Counted from the first letter of the stretch, positions 8,974-18,981 are shown. The stretch is 64,000 nucleotides of DNA from Mucilaginibacter aquatilis (GCF_009755275.1 NZ_WQLA01000003.1:310001-374000), one strand, 5' to 3'. Numbers and translations are program-made. Notes: generated by a model not told the origin, from the letters alone.

Positions 8974-10791
8974 ATGAAAAAATATTTGATTTTAGTATTG
9001 GTTGCAGGCCTAACGCTAAATACTTCCTGTTCTAAATATTTAGATCAGGTACCCGATGACCGGCTTACGCTTGATGAAACTTTTACTAACCGCGCAACTG
9101 CAGAGAGATTTTTAGCAGGAATTTACCGCAATATTCCTGATGAGTTTGGCCAGCGTAACCCTGACTTAAGTAAGAATGCCGGTTTATGGACAGGCGGATC
9201 TGACGAGGCCGAATACATTTGGGGATTTGCTCAAACCAATAACTTGAATATTGGTAACTGGGATGCAAACAGCGGATTCGTAAATGATTATTGGAATAAC
9301 TTTTACAGGGGCATTAGATCGGCAAGCTTTTTTATTGCCAATGTAGACAGGGTAACGCAAGACATTACGCCTCAGCTTATTGTTCAGTACAAAAATGAGG
9401 CTCGTGCATTAAGGGCCATGTTTTATTTTTACCTTATCAGGCTTTATGGTCCGGTAATACTATTAGGAGAAAATGTGATTGAGCCCGATGCGCCATCGGA
9501 AAGTGTTAGGTTGCCACGCAATACATTTGATGAATGCGTTAATTACATTGCTGCCGAACTTGATGCGGCTGCAGCTAATTTGCCTGTTAACCCTGTAAAT
9601 GATAACAATTACGGGCGCATAACCAAAGGCATGGCGCTATGCTACAAGTTGCAAACGTATTTGCTGGCTGCAAGCCCCTTGTATAACGGTAACACCGATT
9701 TGGCTGGCTTGCGCAACAAAGACGGAAAGCAACTGATAAGCCAAACCTTTGATGCCAGTAAATGGAAAAGAGCATCAGATGCGTATAAAGCTTACATTAC
9801 TGAATTTGTTCCCGGAACGTATAGCTTATACCGTAAAAACAATTCCGCAGGGGCGTTTGATCCTTACCTTTCATGTCGAGATATATTTATTGATCGTTTC
9901 AATAACGAAATTATCATGTCGCGTATTGAGGCTTCAATAGAAGGCCGTCAATATGAGCTAACGCCTTACCATAATGGCAAAAACTCTGAAACAAGAGGTT
10001 CGGGCGGTTTAGCGGCTACTCAGAATCAGGTGGATGCCTTTTTTACGGCAAATGGTCGTAGTATTAACGATCCTGCATCCGGTTATCGCACATCAGGGTT
10101 TACTGATTACAAGGCTCCGGGCAGTCCTATCGCTACTAACACTTACAACCAATGGGTTAACCGCGAACCTCGCTTTTATGTTAATATTACTTACCATAAC
10201 AGCGTATGGTTAAATACCACTTACGGAAATATCATTACCGAGCTTAACAACAACGGTAACTCAGGTAAAGCAACCGGTGGAAACGATTACAGTGTAACCG
10301 GCTACATAGTGCGCAAAGCAATGGGGCTTGGTAACTGGAGAGAAAGTAATCGCCCGGTGATACTTTACCGGGTAGGAAACTTGTTCCTTGATTATGCTGA
10401 AGCGTTGAATGAGTCAACTCCAGGCAACCCTGAAATTCTGACTTACCTTAACCGCATTCGCGAGCGTGCAGGCATACCGCAATACGGTACAGGCACGGAT
10501 GCCTTACCGGTACCAACTTCACAGGAAGCTATGCGCGATGCTATACGCAAAGAGCGCCGCTCAGAGTTGGCTTTTGAAAATGTAAGGTTTTTTGATACCC
10601 GCCGCTGGAAGATAGCCGAAACAACCGATAACGGCCCAACTTACGGACTTAGCATAACCAAAAATTTGCCTGAATTTTTAACCGTAATTCCTTTTGAAAA
10701 CCGGGTGTTTACAAAACGCCACTATTTGTTCCCAATTCCTGCTAAAGATGTTAACGCAGATAATTTGATGGTACAAAACCCGGGCTGGTAA
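8974..10791 (+). CDS. SusD/RagB-family glycan-binding lipoprotein (alpha-mannan locus)
   Basis: This 605-residue lipoprotein has signal MKKYLILVLVAGLTLNTSC with the lipidated cysteine at position 19. The SusD fold shows as an N-terminal helical region (YLDQVPDDRLTLDETF, NFYRGIRSASFF), ALRAMFYFYLIRLYGPV, and the C-terminal RKERRSELAFENVRFFDTRRW motif ending in a YLFPIP-type tail. It caps the SusC barrel on the cell surface and captures the glycan. It follows susC by 14 bp and is certainly co-transcribed. Confidence 0.95.
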   Translation: MKKYLILVLVAGLTLNTSCSKYLDQVPDDRLTLDETFTNRATAERFLAGIYRNIPDEFGQRNPDLSKNAGLWTGGSDEAEYIWGFAQTNNLNIGNWDANSGFVNDYWNNFYRGIRSASFFIANVDRVTQDITPQLIVQYKNEARALRAMFYFYLIRLYGPVILLGENVIEPDAPSESVRLPRNTFDECVNYIAAELDAAAANLPVNPVNDNNYGRITKGMALCYKLQTYLLAASPLYNGNTDLAGLRNKDGKQLISQTFDASKWKRASDAYKAYITEFVPGTYSLYRKNNSAGAFDPYLSCRDIFIDRFNNEIIMSRIEASIEGRQYELTPYHNGKNSETRGSGGLAATQNQVDAFFTANGRSINDPASGYRTSGFTDYKAPGSPIATNTYNQWVNREPRFYVNITYHNSVWLNTTYGNIITELNNNGNSGKATGGNDYSVTGYIVRKAMGLGNWRESNRPVILYRVGNLFLDYAEALNESTPGNPEILTYLNRIRERAGIPQYGTGTDALPVPTSQEAMRDAIRKERRSELAFENVRFFDTRRWKIAETTDNGPTYGLSITKNLPEFLTVIPFENRVFTKRHYLFPIPAKDVNADNLMVQNPGW

Positions 10792-10806
10792 TCTTATAAC
10801 TGAATC

Positions 10807-10835
10807 TCCGGATGAAGCTAATTACTTCGTCCGGA
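10807..10835 (+). other. Intercistronic hairpin between susD and GH76
   Basis: TCCGGATGAAG at 10807-10817 pairs with CTTCGTCCGGA at 10825-10835 (11 bp, one G-U in RNA) around a 7-nt loop. No T-tract follows. It may act as a weak terminator or as an mRNA-stability element that raises susCD level over the downstream enzymes. Confidence 0.5.
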
Positions 10836-10854
10836 AATTTATAACGCTACACAT

Positions 10855-12024
10855 ATGTTGAAATTTGATTTATCACAAATATTACTTTCAAACAAGTTAA
10901 GGCTCTTGCAACTGTTTATCGTGTTTGCGTCAATACACGCCGCATCATGCAGTAAAGGAAGTGACAGTGTTGAAACTCCAAAGCCCGTTCCGGAAACAAA
11001 AGGCGAATACTACAGCACTTCTGATGCGACTGCCGCATTCAATGCTTTCAACACCGCTTACTACAGTGCAAACGATAAACTTTATTACAGTACAACCGAG
11101 CGCAAAGACATTGGTGCCATTTGGACGCAGGCAATTTACTGGGATATGGCTATGCATATTTACGAGCGTACTAAAGACCAAGCCTACTACAAACTGGTAG
11201 CAGATATGTACGACGGCGGCTTTAAAAGGTATGACGGTTACAACTGGGACAATACAACCACATGGTTTATATATGATGATATGATGTGGTGGGTTATATC
11301 ACTCGCCCGGGCGTACAACATCACCAAAAACGAAACTTACTTAACCAAGGCCAAAGCCGGTTTTGAACGGGTATGGAACGGCTCATATGACCCAATTAAA
11401 GGAGGTATGTTTTGGGATTTTAAACACAGCGGCAAAAATGCGTGTATTAACTATCCAACCGCTATTGCTGCAATGAGGCTTTACCAAATTACCAAAGACG
11501 AACAGTACTTAAATAAGGCAAAATCCATCTACAACTGGTCGAGAGAAAACTTGTTCGACATCAGCAACGGTAGAGTAGCCGATCATAAAATAGGTAATAA
11601 CAACCCGGGTTATGAAGATTATACTTACAACCAGGGCACTTGCATAGGCGCAGCAGTTATGCTTTACGAGGTAACCAAAGAGCAGAAATACCTTGACGAT
11701 GCCAACTTAGCTGCCCGTTATACCCAGCAGCGCATGAGCGATAGCCAGGGTATACTACCTGCAGAGGGTGATTACAATGAGCAGGGAGTACTTAAAGCCA
11801 TATTTGCACAATACTTGGCGCAACTTGCAAAGATTTATCCGCAAGGCAATTATGATAAGTGGGCAATTATGAACGCCAATTATGCATGGAATAACCGCGA
11901 CCTAGCCCGCAACATTATGCACCGTAACTATAAAGCACCTTGTCCAAAAGGTGTAGTACAGTCATATGAATCAAGTAGTGCTGTAGCATTTATGCAATTA
12001 TTCACTCCAGTTAATTCAAAATAG
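10855..12024 (+). CDS. GH76 family endo-alpha-1,6-mannanase lipoprotein
   Basis: This 389-residue lipoprotein has lipobox HAASC (Cys32). It is an (alpha/alpha)6-barrel of the GH76 family: repeated helical segments with WTQAIYWDMAMHIYE, the catalytic Asp pair D141-D142 in the DDMMWW motif, and NACINYPTAIAAMRLY and NQGTCIGAAVMLYE segments. GH76 enzymes are retaining endo-alpha-1,6-mannanases that cut the backbone of yeast-type mannan. The surface-lipoprotein signal suggests it supplies mannan oligosaccharides to the SusCD pair. It is followed after 3 bp by the next gene. Confidence 0.88.
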   Translation: MLKFDLSQILLSNKLRLLQLFIVFASIHAASCSKGSDSVETPKPVPETKGEYYSTSDATAAFNAFNTAYYSANDKLYYSTTERKDIGAIWTQAIYWDMAMHIYERTKDQAYYKLVADMYDGGFKRYDGYNWDNTTTWFIYDDMMWWVISLARAYNITKNETYLTKAKAGFERVWNGSYDPIKGGMFWDFKHSGKNACINYPTAIAAMRLYQITKDEQYLNKAKSIYNWSRENLFDISNGRVADHKIGNNNPGYEDYTYNQGTCIGAAVMLYEVTKEQKYLDDANLAARYTQQRMSDSQGILPAEGDYNEQGVLKAIFAQYLAQLAKIYPQGNYDKWAIMNANYAWNNRDLARNIMHRNYKAPCPKGVVQSYESSSAVAFMQLFTPVNSK

Positions 12025-12027
12025 CCC

Positions 12028-14205
12028 GTGAATAAAAAATCAATACTCCGGTGGCTGGTGTTTGCTGGCTTGCCGGCTGCAATTTATCCTGTCGAACGTG
12101 CTTCAGGGCAGTCGTTGCAAAAAACCTCATTTCAGGCTTCTGCACCATTTAGTCCCGATTTTGACATCAGGGCTGATGTTGCCATGGTATACGGCATTAA
12201 TGATGACGGCGGAGAGTTTGAAAAGCGGGTGAAAGGTTACCGGGACAAAGGCTACGAAGTGCAGTTTATGACCGGCATTGCCTGGGGGCAGTACAAGGAT
12301 TATTTTTTGGGGGAGTGGGACGGTAAGAAACATCTTGACGAAGGCCAGATGATGCAGAACGGCCAAACCATATGGCACGGCGAAAACGTGCCATATATAG
12401 TGCCTACCGCAAACTTTTTAAGCTACATGAAAACGCACGTTAAACGTGCTATTGATGCCGGCGTTACGGCCATTTACCTCGAGGAACCGGAATTTTGGGC
12501 ACGCGCCGGTTACAGCGAAACATTTAAAAAGGCCTGGCAAAAACACTATGGCTTTCCGTGGATGGCGCAGCATGAGTCGCCTGAAGCTACATACCTATCT
12601 TCAAAGCTTAAATACCAATTGTATTTTGATGCACTTAAAGAAATTTTTACTTACGTAAAATCATATAGCATGAGTATTGGGCGTAACGTTAAATGCTATG
12701 TTCCAACACATTCCTTACTAAATTACTCGTCGTGGCAAATTGTTAGTCCTGAGGCCAGTTTGGCAAACCTTGATGGTATGGACGGTTACATAGCGCAGGT
12801 ATGGACCGGTACATCGCGCGAACCGCTATTTTATAATGGCATTAAGAAAGAGCGCGTGTTTGAAAACGCTTTTTTAGAATACGGATCAATGGTTTCAATG
12901 ACTGCGCCAACCGGCAGGCGCATATATTTCCTTACCGACCCTATTGAAGACTGGCAACGCTCATGGGATGATTACAAGCTAAATTATCAGGCAACATTTA
13001 CAGCCCAGCTTTTATATCCTATGGTAAACCGTTACGAGGTAATGCCATGGCCTAACCGCATTTATAAAGGTAAGTTTAAGGTGGAAGGCATGGCCGATAA
13101 ACAAACCATTGCCCCAGCTTATGCTACGCAAATGCAAGTGATGATTAACTCACTTAACAGCATGCCACAGTCTGATAATAAACTGAACGGCAGCCACGGC
13201 ATAAGTGTATTGCTAAGCAATTCAATGATGTTTCAGCGATACCCAACCCACAAAGGATATGAAGACCCTCAACTGTCAAACTTTTACGGTATGGCGGTTC
13301 CCTTGTTAAAACATGGAATACCGGTATCAACTGTGCATATGGAAAACTTGGCTGGCAACGCGCTTAAAGACACCAAGGTGTTAATTATGAGCTATGCCAA
13401 CATGAAGCCATCATCTGCCAGCGAGCATAAACATCTTGCAGACTGGGTTAGGGCAGGAGGTGTGCTGCTATACTACGGTCAGGACAATGATCCTTTTCAG
13501 CAGGTAAAAGAATGGTGGAACACAGGCGAGAATAAATACAATGCGCCGTCTGAACATTTATTTAAACTTTTGAGCATTAACAGTAAGGCAAATACAGGCG
13601 GTACTTTTAAGTTTGGGAAAGGCACTGTTTACATTACAAAGCAAGATCCTAAGGATATTATAATGACAGCTAACGGGCATCAAAAGTTTATTGCAACGGT
13701 TAAACAAGCATATGAAACAGGTGCAAAGGCGGGTAAGTTCCTTGTAAAAAACAATTTTGTATTGGAACGCGGCCCGTATACCATAGCTGCCGTGCTTGAT
13801 GAATCTGCTGATAGCAAAACCCTGGAATTGAACGGACACTTTATAGATCTGTTTGACCCACAACTGCCGGTTGTTTATAAAAAGATCGTAACGCCTAACA
13901 CTCAGGCCTATTTATATGATTTAAAACGTGCACCAGGCAAACAGCAAACTCAGGTTCTCGCATCAGCTGCACGAGTAACCGATGAACAGAGAGGAAAAAA
14001 ATTTTATAAAATTATTGCTAAAAGCCCTGATAAAACCATTAATTCAATGCGAATTTTGCTGCCAAATAAGCCATCAACTATAAAAGTTGCTAATGCAGAT
14101 GGTGCCTTGAAAGTAAACCGCAGTGATTGGGATGCTGCCTCGCATACATTATTGCTTAGCTTTGATAACTTTAGCCAGGGAGTTAATGTGCAAATTAACT
14201 GGTAG
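12028..14205 (+). CDS. Secreted unclassified TIM-barrel protein with GH42-like middle domain, putative glycoside hydrolase
   Basis: I cannot assign this 725-residue protein to a named CAZy family. It starts with GTG 3 bp after the GH76 stop; the next Met (residue 53) would destroy the signal peptide ending near ERASGQ. Residues about 45-370 look like a (beta/alpha)8 barrel, with AIYLEEPEFW (E152, E153, E155) at a strand end where acid/base residues of clan GH-A enzymes sit. Residues about 400-510 resemble the Rossmann-like trimerisation domain of GH42 (VLIMSYANMKPSSASEH, LADWVRAGGVLLYYG). The C-terminus is beta-rich. Its position between GH76 and the GtaA-like gene implies a role in alpha-mannoside or glycoprotein breakdown. 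Confidence 0.6.
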   Translation: MNKKSILRWLVFAGLPAAIYPVERASGQSLQKTSFQASAPFSPDFDIRADVAMVYGINDDGGEFEKRVKGYRDKGYEVQFMTGIAWGQYKDYFLGEWDGKKHLDEGQMMQNGQTIWHGENVPYIVPTANFLSYMKTHVKRAIDAGVTAIYLEEPEFWARAGYSETFKKAWQKHYGFPWMAQHESPEATYLSSKLKYQLYFDALKEIFTYVKSYSMSIGRNVKCYVPTHSLLNYSSWQIVSPEASLANLDGMDGYIAQVWTGTSREPLFYNGIKKERVFENAFLEYGSMVSMTAPTGRRIYFLTDPIEDWQRSWDDYKLNYQATFTAQLLYPMVNRYEVMPWPNRIYKGKFKVEGMADKQTIAPAYATQMQVMINSLNSMPQSDNKLNGSHGISVLLSNSMMFQRYPTHKGYEDPQLSNFYGMAVPLLKHGIPVSTVHMENLAGNALKDTKVLIMSYANMKPSSASEHKHLADWVRAGGVLLYYGQDNDPFQQVKEWWNTGENKYNAPSEHLFKLLSINSKANTGGTFKFGKGTVYITKQDPKDIIMTANGHQKFIATVKQAYETGAKAGKFLVKNNFVLERGPYTIAAVLDESADSKTLELNGHFIDLFDPQLPVVYKKIVTPNTQAYLYDLKRAPGKQQTQVLASAARVTDEQRGKKFYKIIAKSPDKTINSMRILLPNKPSTIKVANADGALKVNRSDWDAASHTLLLSFDNFSQGVNVQINW

Positions 14206-14257
14206 TTTAAGTTTCCGGTTCGCAATTATATACTTTTAAACGTTTTCATTAGTACTT

Positions 14258-16717
14258 ATGATAAAATACAGAGCAATAGTTTTAGTTTCACTTTTATTAG
14301 GCAAGGCTAGCGTAATGGCGCAAATTAATAAGGCGCCTGCTTATCCCTTAATTACACACAATACCTATTTCAGTGTATGGTCAAACACCGATAAGCTGAA
14401 CGAATCGGTTACCCATCACTGGACCGGATCAAACCAATCATTAATTGGTATTGTGAACGTTGATGGTACCAATTACCGGTTTTTGGGTCAGGAACCGGTA
14501 CGCTACAAAACTGTATTAGCCACCAGTGATGAAACTGAATACTCCGTTAAATACACCGAGAAAAAGCCGGCGGATGATTGGTTTAAAACTGACTTTGCTG
14601 CCGCCGATTGGAAAGAGGGAAAATCACCCATTGGTGACGGAAAAGAAAATAAAATTCAATGGCAATCCCGTGATATATGGATCAGGCGTGTTTTTAACAT
14701 AAGCCGTACAGACGATATTAACGAGTTGTTTTTAAAGGCGTCTTTTGATGATGATATTGAAGTAAACTTGAACGGCGAGCGTATTTACACCAAAGTGGGT
14801 GTAAGCAAGGGTTATGAAATGATCCCCCTGGCTAAGAGCAAACTAAAGGTGGGTGAAAACATCATAGCCTACCACGTAGTAAATACAGGTGGCGGCGCAC
14901 GTGCTGATGTTGGCTTTGCCGATAAACTGAAACCAATAATAAGCGATGAATTAAAGACTGCAGAACAAACCAATGTAACGGTTAAAGCAACTCAAACCAC
15001 GTATAATTTTAAGGCGGGTAAAGTAAATTTTGATGTAATATTCACGTCGCCATTGTTACTAACCGATTTAAGCCTGTTGTCGAGGCCGGTATCGTACATC
15101 ACTTACCAGGCTAAATCAAACGATGGCAAAACCCATTCGGTAAAAGTGTTTTTTAGCGCGTCGACTGATTTAGCAGTGAACTTGCCTAAACAGCCAGTAA
15201 AAGCCAGTAAGTATAACACGTCAACCTTAAATGTTTTGAAAGTTGGCACTACAGAGCAGCCGGTATTGAAAAAAGCAGGCGACGATGTACGCATTGATTG
15301 GGGTTATGCATATGTGGCTGTACCCAAATCAACAGGAGCCACGCAATATATTACAGCTGGTGAAGATGCGGTGAACAGCTTCAGACAAGGTAAATTAAAT
15401 ACTACAGTAAGTAACGGAAGTTCTTTGGCCTTAAATACCATAGTACCATTGGGAAAAGTAGGCTCAACACCTGTTTCGAAATTTATTGAAGTGGCCTATG
15501 ATGAAATTTGGTCGATGGAATATTTTGGTACCAGGCTTAGGCCGTGGTGGAACAAGCAGGGCAACGAAACCATTGACAACCAAATGAATAAGGCTGCCAG
15601 TGATTATGCCGCTGTCTTACAGAAATGTACTGCCTTTAACCAGCGCTTATACGGTGATGCCTTAAAAACCGGAGGTAAAGAGTACGCCGGGTTATGCGTT
15701 TTAGCTTACAGGCAAAGTATAGCTGCCCATCAGCTTTTACAAAGCCCTAAAGGCGAAATTTTATGGTTTTCAAAAGAAAATTTCAGTGGTGGATTTGTAA
15801 ACACTGTTGACGTAACTTACCCGTCGGCACCGCTTTACCTTTTGTACAATCCTAAATTGATGGAGGGTATGCTGAATGGTATATTTTACTTTAGCGAGAG
15901 CGGCAAGTACGGACATGATTATGCTGCCCATGATTTGGGTACTTACCCACTGGCCAACGGACAAACTTATGGTGAGGGTATGCCTGTTGAAGAATCGGGC
16001 AATATGATTATACTTACCGCTGCCATAGCGGCTGCTGAAGGCAATCCTGCTTATGCTAAAAAGCACTGGAAAACCTTGAGTACCTGGGTTAATTACTTAG
16101 TTAAAGAAGGTTTTGACCCCGCCAACCAGTTGTGTACTGATGATTTTGCCGGTCACCTGGCCCGCAATGCCAACTTATCTGTTAAGGCAATTGTAGGAAT
16201 AGGTTGCTATGCTAAATTGGCAAATGCTTTAGGTTACAAAGTTGTTGCTGCTAAATACAATCAAATAGCCAAAGAGATGGTTCCGCGGTGGATGAAATTG
16301 GCTGACGACGGTGATCACTATACCCTTACGTTTGACAACAAAGGCACCTGGAGCCAAAAGTATAATCTGGTTTGGGATAAGGTTTTAAATCTTGGGTTAT
16401 TTCCACAAAAGGTTTACGATACGGAGATTAAATACTACTTGACCAAGCAAAATAAATTTGGCTTACCGTTAGACAGTCGCAAAACCTACACCAAGTCAGA
16501 CTGGATAATATGGACCGCTACGATGACCAATACAAACAAGGACTTTCAAGCGCTGATCAGTCCTATTTACAAATTTGCTACTAACACACCTTCAAGAGTG
16601 CCACTTAATGATTGGCATGAAACCACTGATGGTAAAATGGTTGGTTTTCAAGCTCGTAGCGTTGTAGGCGGGTACTTTATGCCTATACTCAAAAACAAGT
16701 TAGCCAGCGCTAAATAG
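14258..16717 (+). CDS. Glutaminase A-like protein (DUF4964/DUF5127/DUF4965/DUF1793 family)
   Basis: This 819-residue protein is exported (signal ending ASVMAQ). The opening HNTYFSVWSNTDKLNE and HHWTGSNQSLIGIVNVDG is typical of the DUF4964-DUF5127 N-terminus. A jelly-roll-like segment with WIRRVFNI and FDDDIEVNLNG (about 105-215) looks inserted. The C-terminal half is an alpha/alpha barrel (DUF4965/DUF1793) with ENFSGGFVNTVDVTYPSAPLYLLYNP and GEGMPVEESGNMIIL. The family is named for fungal glutaminase GtaA, but in Bacteroidota it usually sits in PULs and its substrate is uncertain. Here it lies 52 bp after the TIM-barrel gene, in the same operon. Confidence 0.82.
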   Translation: MIKYRAIVLVSLLLGKASVMAQINKAPAYPLITHNTYFSVWSNTDKLNESVTHHWTGSNQSLIGIVNVDGTNYRFLGQEPVRYKTVLATSDETEYSVKYTEKKPADDWFKTDFAAADWKEGKSPIGDGKENKIQWQSRDIWIRRVFNISRTDDINELFLKASFDDDIEVNLNGERIYTKVGVSKGYEMIPLAKSKLKVGENIIAYHVVNTGGGARADVGFADKLKPIISDELKTAEQTNVTVKATQTTYNFKAGKVNFDVIFTSPLLLTDLSLLSRPVSYITYQAKSNDGKTHSVKVFFSASTDLAVNLPKQPVKASKYNTSTLNVLKVGTTEQPVLKKAGDDVRIDWGYAYVAVPKSTGATQYITAGEDAVNSFRQGKLNTTVSNGSSLALNTIVPLGKVGSTPVSKFIEVAYDEIWSMEYFGTRLRPWWNKQGNETIDNQMNKAASDYAAVLQKCTAFNQRLYGDALKTGGKEYAGLCVLAYRQSIAAHQLLQSPKGEILWFSKENFSGGFVNTVDVTYPSAPLYLLYNPKLMEGMLNGIFYFSESGKYGHDYAAHDLGTYPLANGQTYGEGMPVEESGNMIILTAAIAAAEGNPAYAKKHWKTLSTWVNYLVKEGFDPANQLCTDDFAGHLARNANLSVKAIVGIGCYAKLANALGYKVVAAKYNQIAKEMVPRWMKLADDGDHYTLTFDNKGTWSQKYNLVWDKVLNLGLFPQKVYDTEIKYYLTKQNKFGLPLDSRKTYTKSDWIIWTATMTNTNKDFQALISPIYKFATNTPSRVPLNDWHETTDGKMVGFQARSVVGGYFMPILKNKLASAK

Positions 16718-16751
16718 CAGCAACAAGCTCTAATAATCAATTCTTATAGCC

Positions 16752-16792
16752 CCGCAATGTTTGCCCAAAATAGTTTTAGGCAAGCATTGCGG
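16752..16792 (+). other. Intercistronic hairpin before the PHP-domain gene
   Basis: CCGCAATGTTTGCC at 16752-16765 pairs with GGCAAGCATTGCGG at 16779-16792: 14 bp with one G-U, 13-nt loop. There is no strong T-tract after it, so it may be an attenuator or processing site inside the operon. Confidence 0.5.
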
Positions 16793-16819
16793 TTGCTTAA
16801 AATAACCAAGTGAAATGCT

Positions 16820-18919
16820 ATGACCTGTTTAAAAACATTTGTAACACCGTGTTTAAAAGTTTTTATGTGCCTTGCTGTATTTGGCATTCAATCTACATCA
16901 GCACAATCCACAGCCGGAATCAAGAACTTGAGCACATCTAAACAGGTCAAGGTAAACACATCGGCCAAAAAGGTTGATATAACATGGCCAACTGGCAAAG
17001 GCACAAATGGGAGAGTGGTATTGAGCTTGGAAAAGAACGCCGCTTTATTCAGTAGCATTCAGGCATCGAATAATGGCCCTTTTAAACAAATAATTTCCAA
17101 TCTTAACCCTAAATTTATACTAACCGTTGGTAAGCGCGACCTTATTTCACAAAACGGCTGGAACATATTTTTTGATCGTGTACCGCTTAAGCCCTTTAAG
17201 GCATATAAAGTTACGTTGGACAAATCGGGCGCTGTTATAACGTCAGAAGGATCGCGTACCATAGTACGCATAGGCGGCGCCAAAGCTGGTCCGTTTAGCG
17301 GGAATGTTGAGATTACATTTTATAACGGTAGTCCGCTTTTTAATGTGGCAGCTGTAATGAGTACGCCTATCGACTCAACAGCCGTTGTTTATGACGCCGG
17401 CATGGTTGGTAGTAACCCACAATGGTCAAAAATTATCTGGGCAAAAATCAATGATGAATTTGACGGTATGGCGTATCATAATGCCGATACCAGCCAGAAT
17501 GTTGCCGTGAAGTATCGTACCATCATAGGAGAGACAACGGCAGGTTCACTTGCCGTGTTTCCGGCACCGCATCAATACTTTTACCCGCTTGATGAAGCTT
17601 TTAATTTGAAATTTACCTGGTATGGAAGCAATTACCGTAAAATGATACCTGGTTATGGTATAGGCATACGACAAGATTTATACGGCGACCGCCGTTTTGT
17701 GCCGTGGTTTAACGCGCCGCCCGGCACACATCAGCGTTTTAATTTCTTTTGCATGGCTACCTTGTCTGGAGGGCAGGCTGCATTAAACGCAGTAAAACAA
17801 TTTACGCACAATGATAAGTTTGTGCCGCTGCCAGGCTACAAAACCATGGCTAGTCATTTCCATAACGAGTATACTACTAATGTAACGCTAAAAAATAAAC
17901 CGGTCGTGAAGGAGCCTGAATATGTACAGGTCTTCAAAAAGCTGGGTGTTGATATTGTTCATTTAGGTGAGTTTCATGGGACAGGTCATCCAAAAGGGCC
18001 CGATGAAGATCGTTTGAAAGAATTGGATGCCTTATTTAAAGAATGTGAAAAGGAATCAAGTAATAAGTTCCTGCTCCTGCCGGGCGAAGAGCCAAATGAG
18101 TTTTTTGGCGGCCACTGGATGGGAATTTTTCCTAAGCCGGTGTACTGGATCATGTCGCGCAAGGGAGAAATGCCTTTCATTACTAATGACAGCCGCTATG
18201 GGAAGGTTTATCATATAGGCAGCAAAGACGATATGCTGAAACTACTTGAGTTAGAAGGCGGATTAGCCTGGACGGCTCATGCCCGCACCAAAGGATCAAC
18301 CGGATACCCGGATTTGTACAAAGAAGAAAAGTTTTTCAAATCTGACCGCTTTAACGGTGCTGCATGGAAAAACATTCCAGCCGACTTATCAACCGAGCGT
18401 ATGGGCAAGCGCATTTTTGACTTGATGGATGATATGAGCAACTGGGGTCTTAAGAAAAAAGCTATTGCCGAATCGGATATATTTACCATAACGCACGATA
18501 ATGAGATGTATGCTCACGTGAACATAAATTATCTTAAAATAGATGCCTTACCCAAGTTCAGCAATGGCTGGCAACCTGTAGTAGACGTTATACAAAAAGG
18601 TGAATTTTTCTCAACCACTGGCGAGGTGCTTATTCCTGCATTTAAGGTGAACGGTTCTTCATCGGCAAAAAGTGGTCGTAAAGCTAATACGTCAGTTGAT
18701 TTTTCGGTTAGCTGGACGTTCCCGTTAAAGTTTGCAGAAATTATATCAGGAGATGGGCAAAAAGTTTATCGCAAGCGCATTGATCTAAAAAACACAACAG
18801 CTTTTGGATCAAAGCAATTCAGCATTCCGGTTGATTTGAAAGGAAGAAAATGGGTAAGGCTTGAAGTTTGGGATGCAGCGGTTAATGGTGCATTTACACA
18901 AAATATTTGGCTTAATTAG
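16820..18919 (+). CDS. CehA/McbA-like PHP-domain metallohydrolase, secreted
   Basis: This 699-residue protein has a signal peptide ending near STSAQ. The first half is beta-rich. From about residue 340 a PHP-like phosphoesterase domain is visible: HFH at 346-348, then LGEFHGTGH, LLLPGEEPNEFFGGHW, AWTAHARTKG and DIFTITHDNE, all plausible metal ligands. The segment ending KGEFFSTTGEV resembles the usual end of CehA/McbA-type PHP domains. Family members hydrolyse phosphoester or other ester bonds with bound metals. In this locus a phosphate-removing step on mannan is plausible but unproven. It is the last gene of the operon and is followed by a terminator. Confidence 0.65.
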   Translation: MTCLKTFVTPCLKVFMCLAVFGIQSTSAQSTAGIKNLSTSKQVKVNTSAKKVDITWPTGKGTNGRVVLSLEKNAALFSSIQASNNGPFKQIISNLNPKFILTVGKRDLISQNGWNIFFDRVPLKPFKAYKVTLDKSGAVITSEGSRTIVRIGGAKAGPFSGNVEITFYNGSPLFNVAAVMSTPIDSTAVVYDAGMVGSNPQWSKIIWAKINDEFDGMAYHNADTSQNVAVKYRTIIGETTAGSLAVFPAPHQYFYPLDEAFNLKFTWYGSNYRKMIPGYGIGIRQDLYGDRRFVPWFNAPPGTHQRFNFFCMATLSGGQAALNAVKQFTHNDKFVPLPGYKTMASHFHNEYTTNVTLKNKPVVKEPEYVQVFKKLGVDIVHLGEFHGTGHPKGPDEDRLKELDALFKECEKESSNKFLLLPGEEPNEFFGGHWMGIFPKPVYWIMSRKGEMPFITNDSRYGKVYHIGSKDDMLKLLELEGGLAWTAHARTKGSTGYPDLYKEEKFFKSDRFNGAAWKNIPADLSTERMGKRIFDLMDDMSNWGLKKKAIAESDIFTITHDNEMYAHVNINYLKIDALPKFSNGWQPVVDVIQKGEFFSTTGEVLIPAFKVNGSSSAKSGRKANTSVDFSVSWTFPLKFAEIISGDGQKVYRKRIDLKNTTAFGSKQFSIPVDLKGRKWVRLEVWDAAVNGAFTQNIWLN

Positions 18920-18951
18920 CCCAGCTAATTAATTAAGAAGCATAATGTTTG

Positions 18952-18981
18952 TGCCCTGTATTGAATAATATAGGGCATTTT
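18952..18981 (+). terminator. Terminator of the alpha-mannan locus
   Basis: TGCCCTGTATT at 18952-18962 pairs with 18967-18977 (11 bp with one G-U, GAAT loop) and is followed by TTTTC. Confidence 0.65.
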
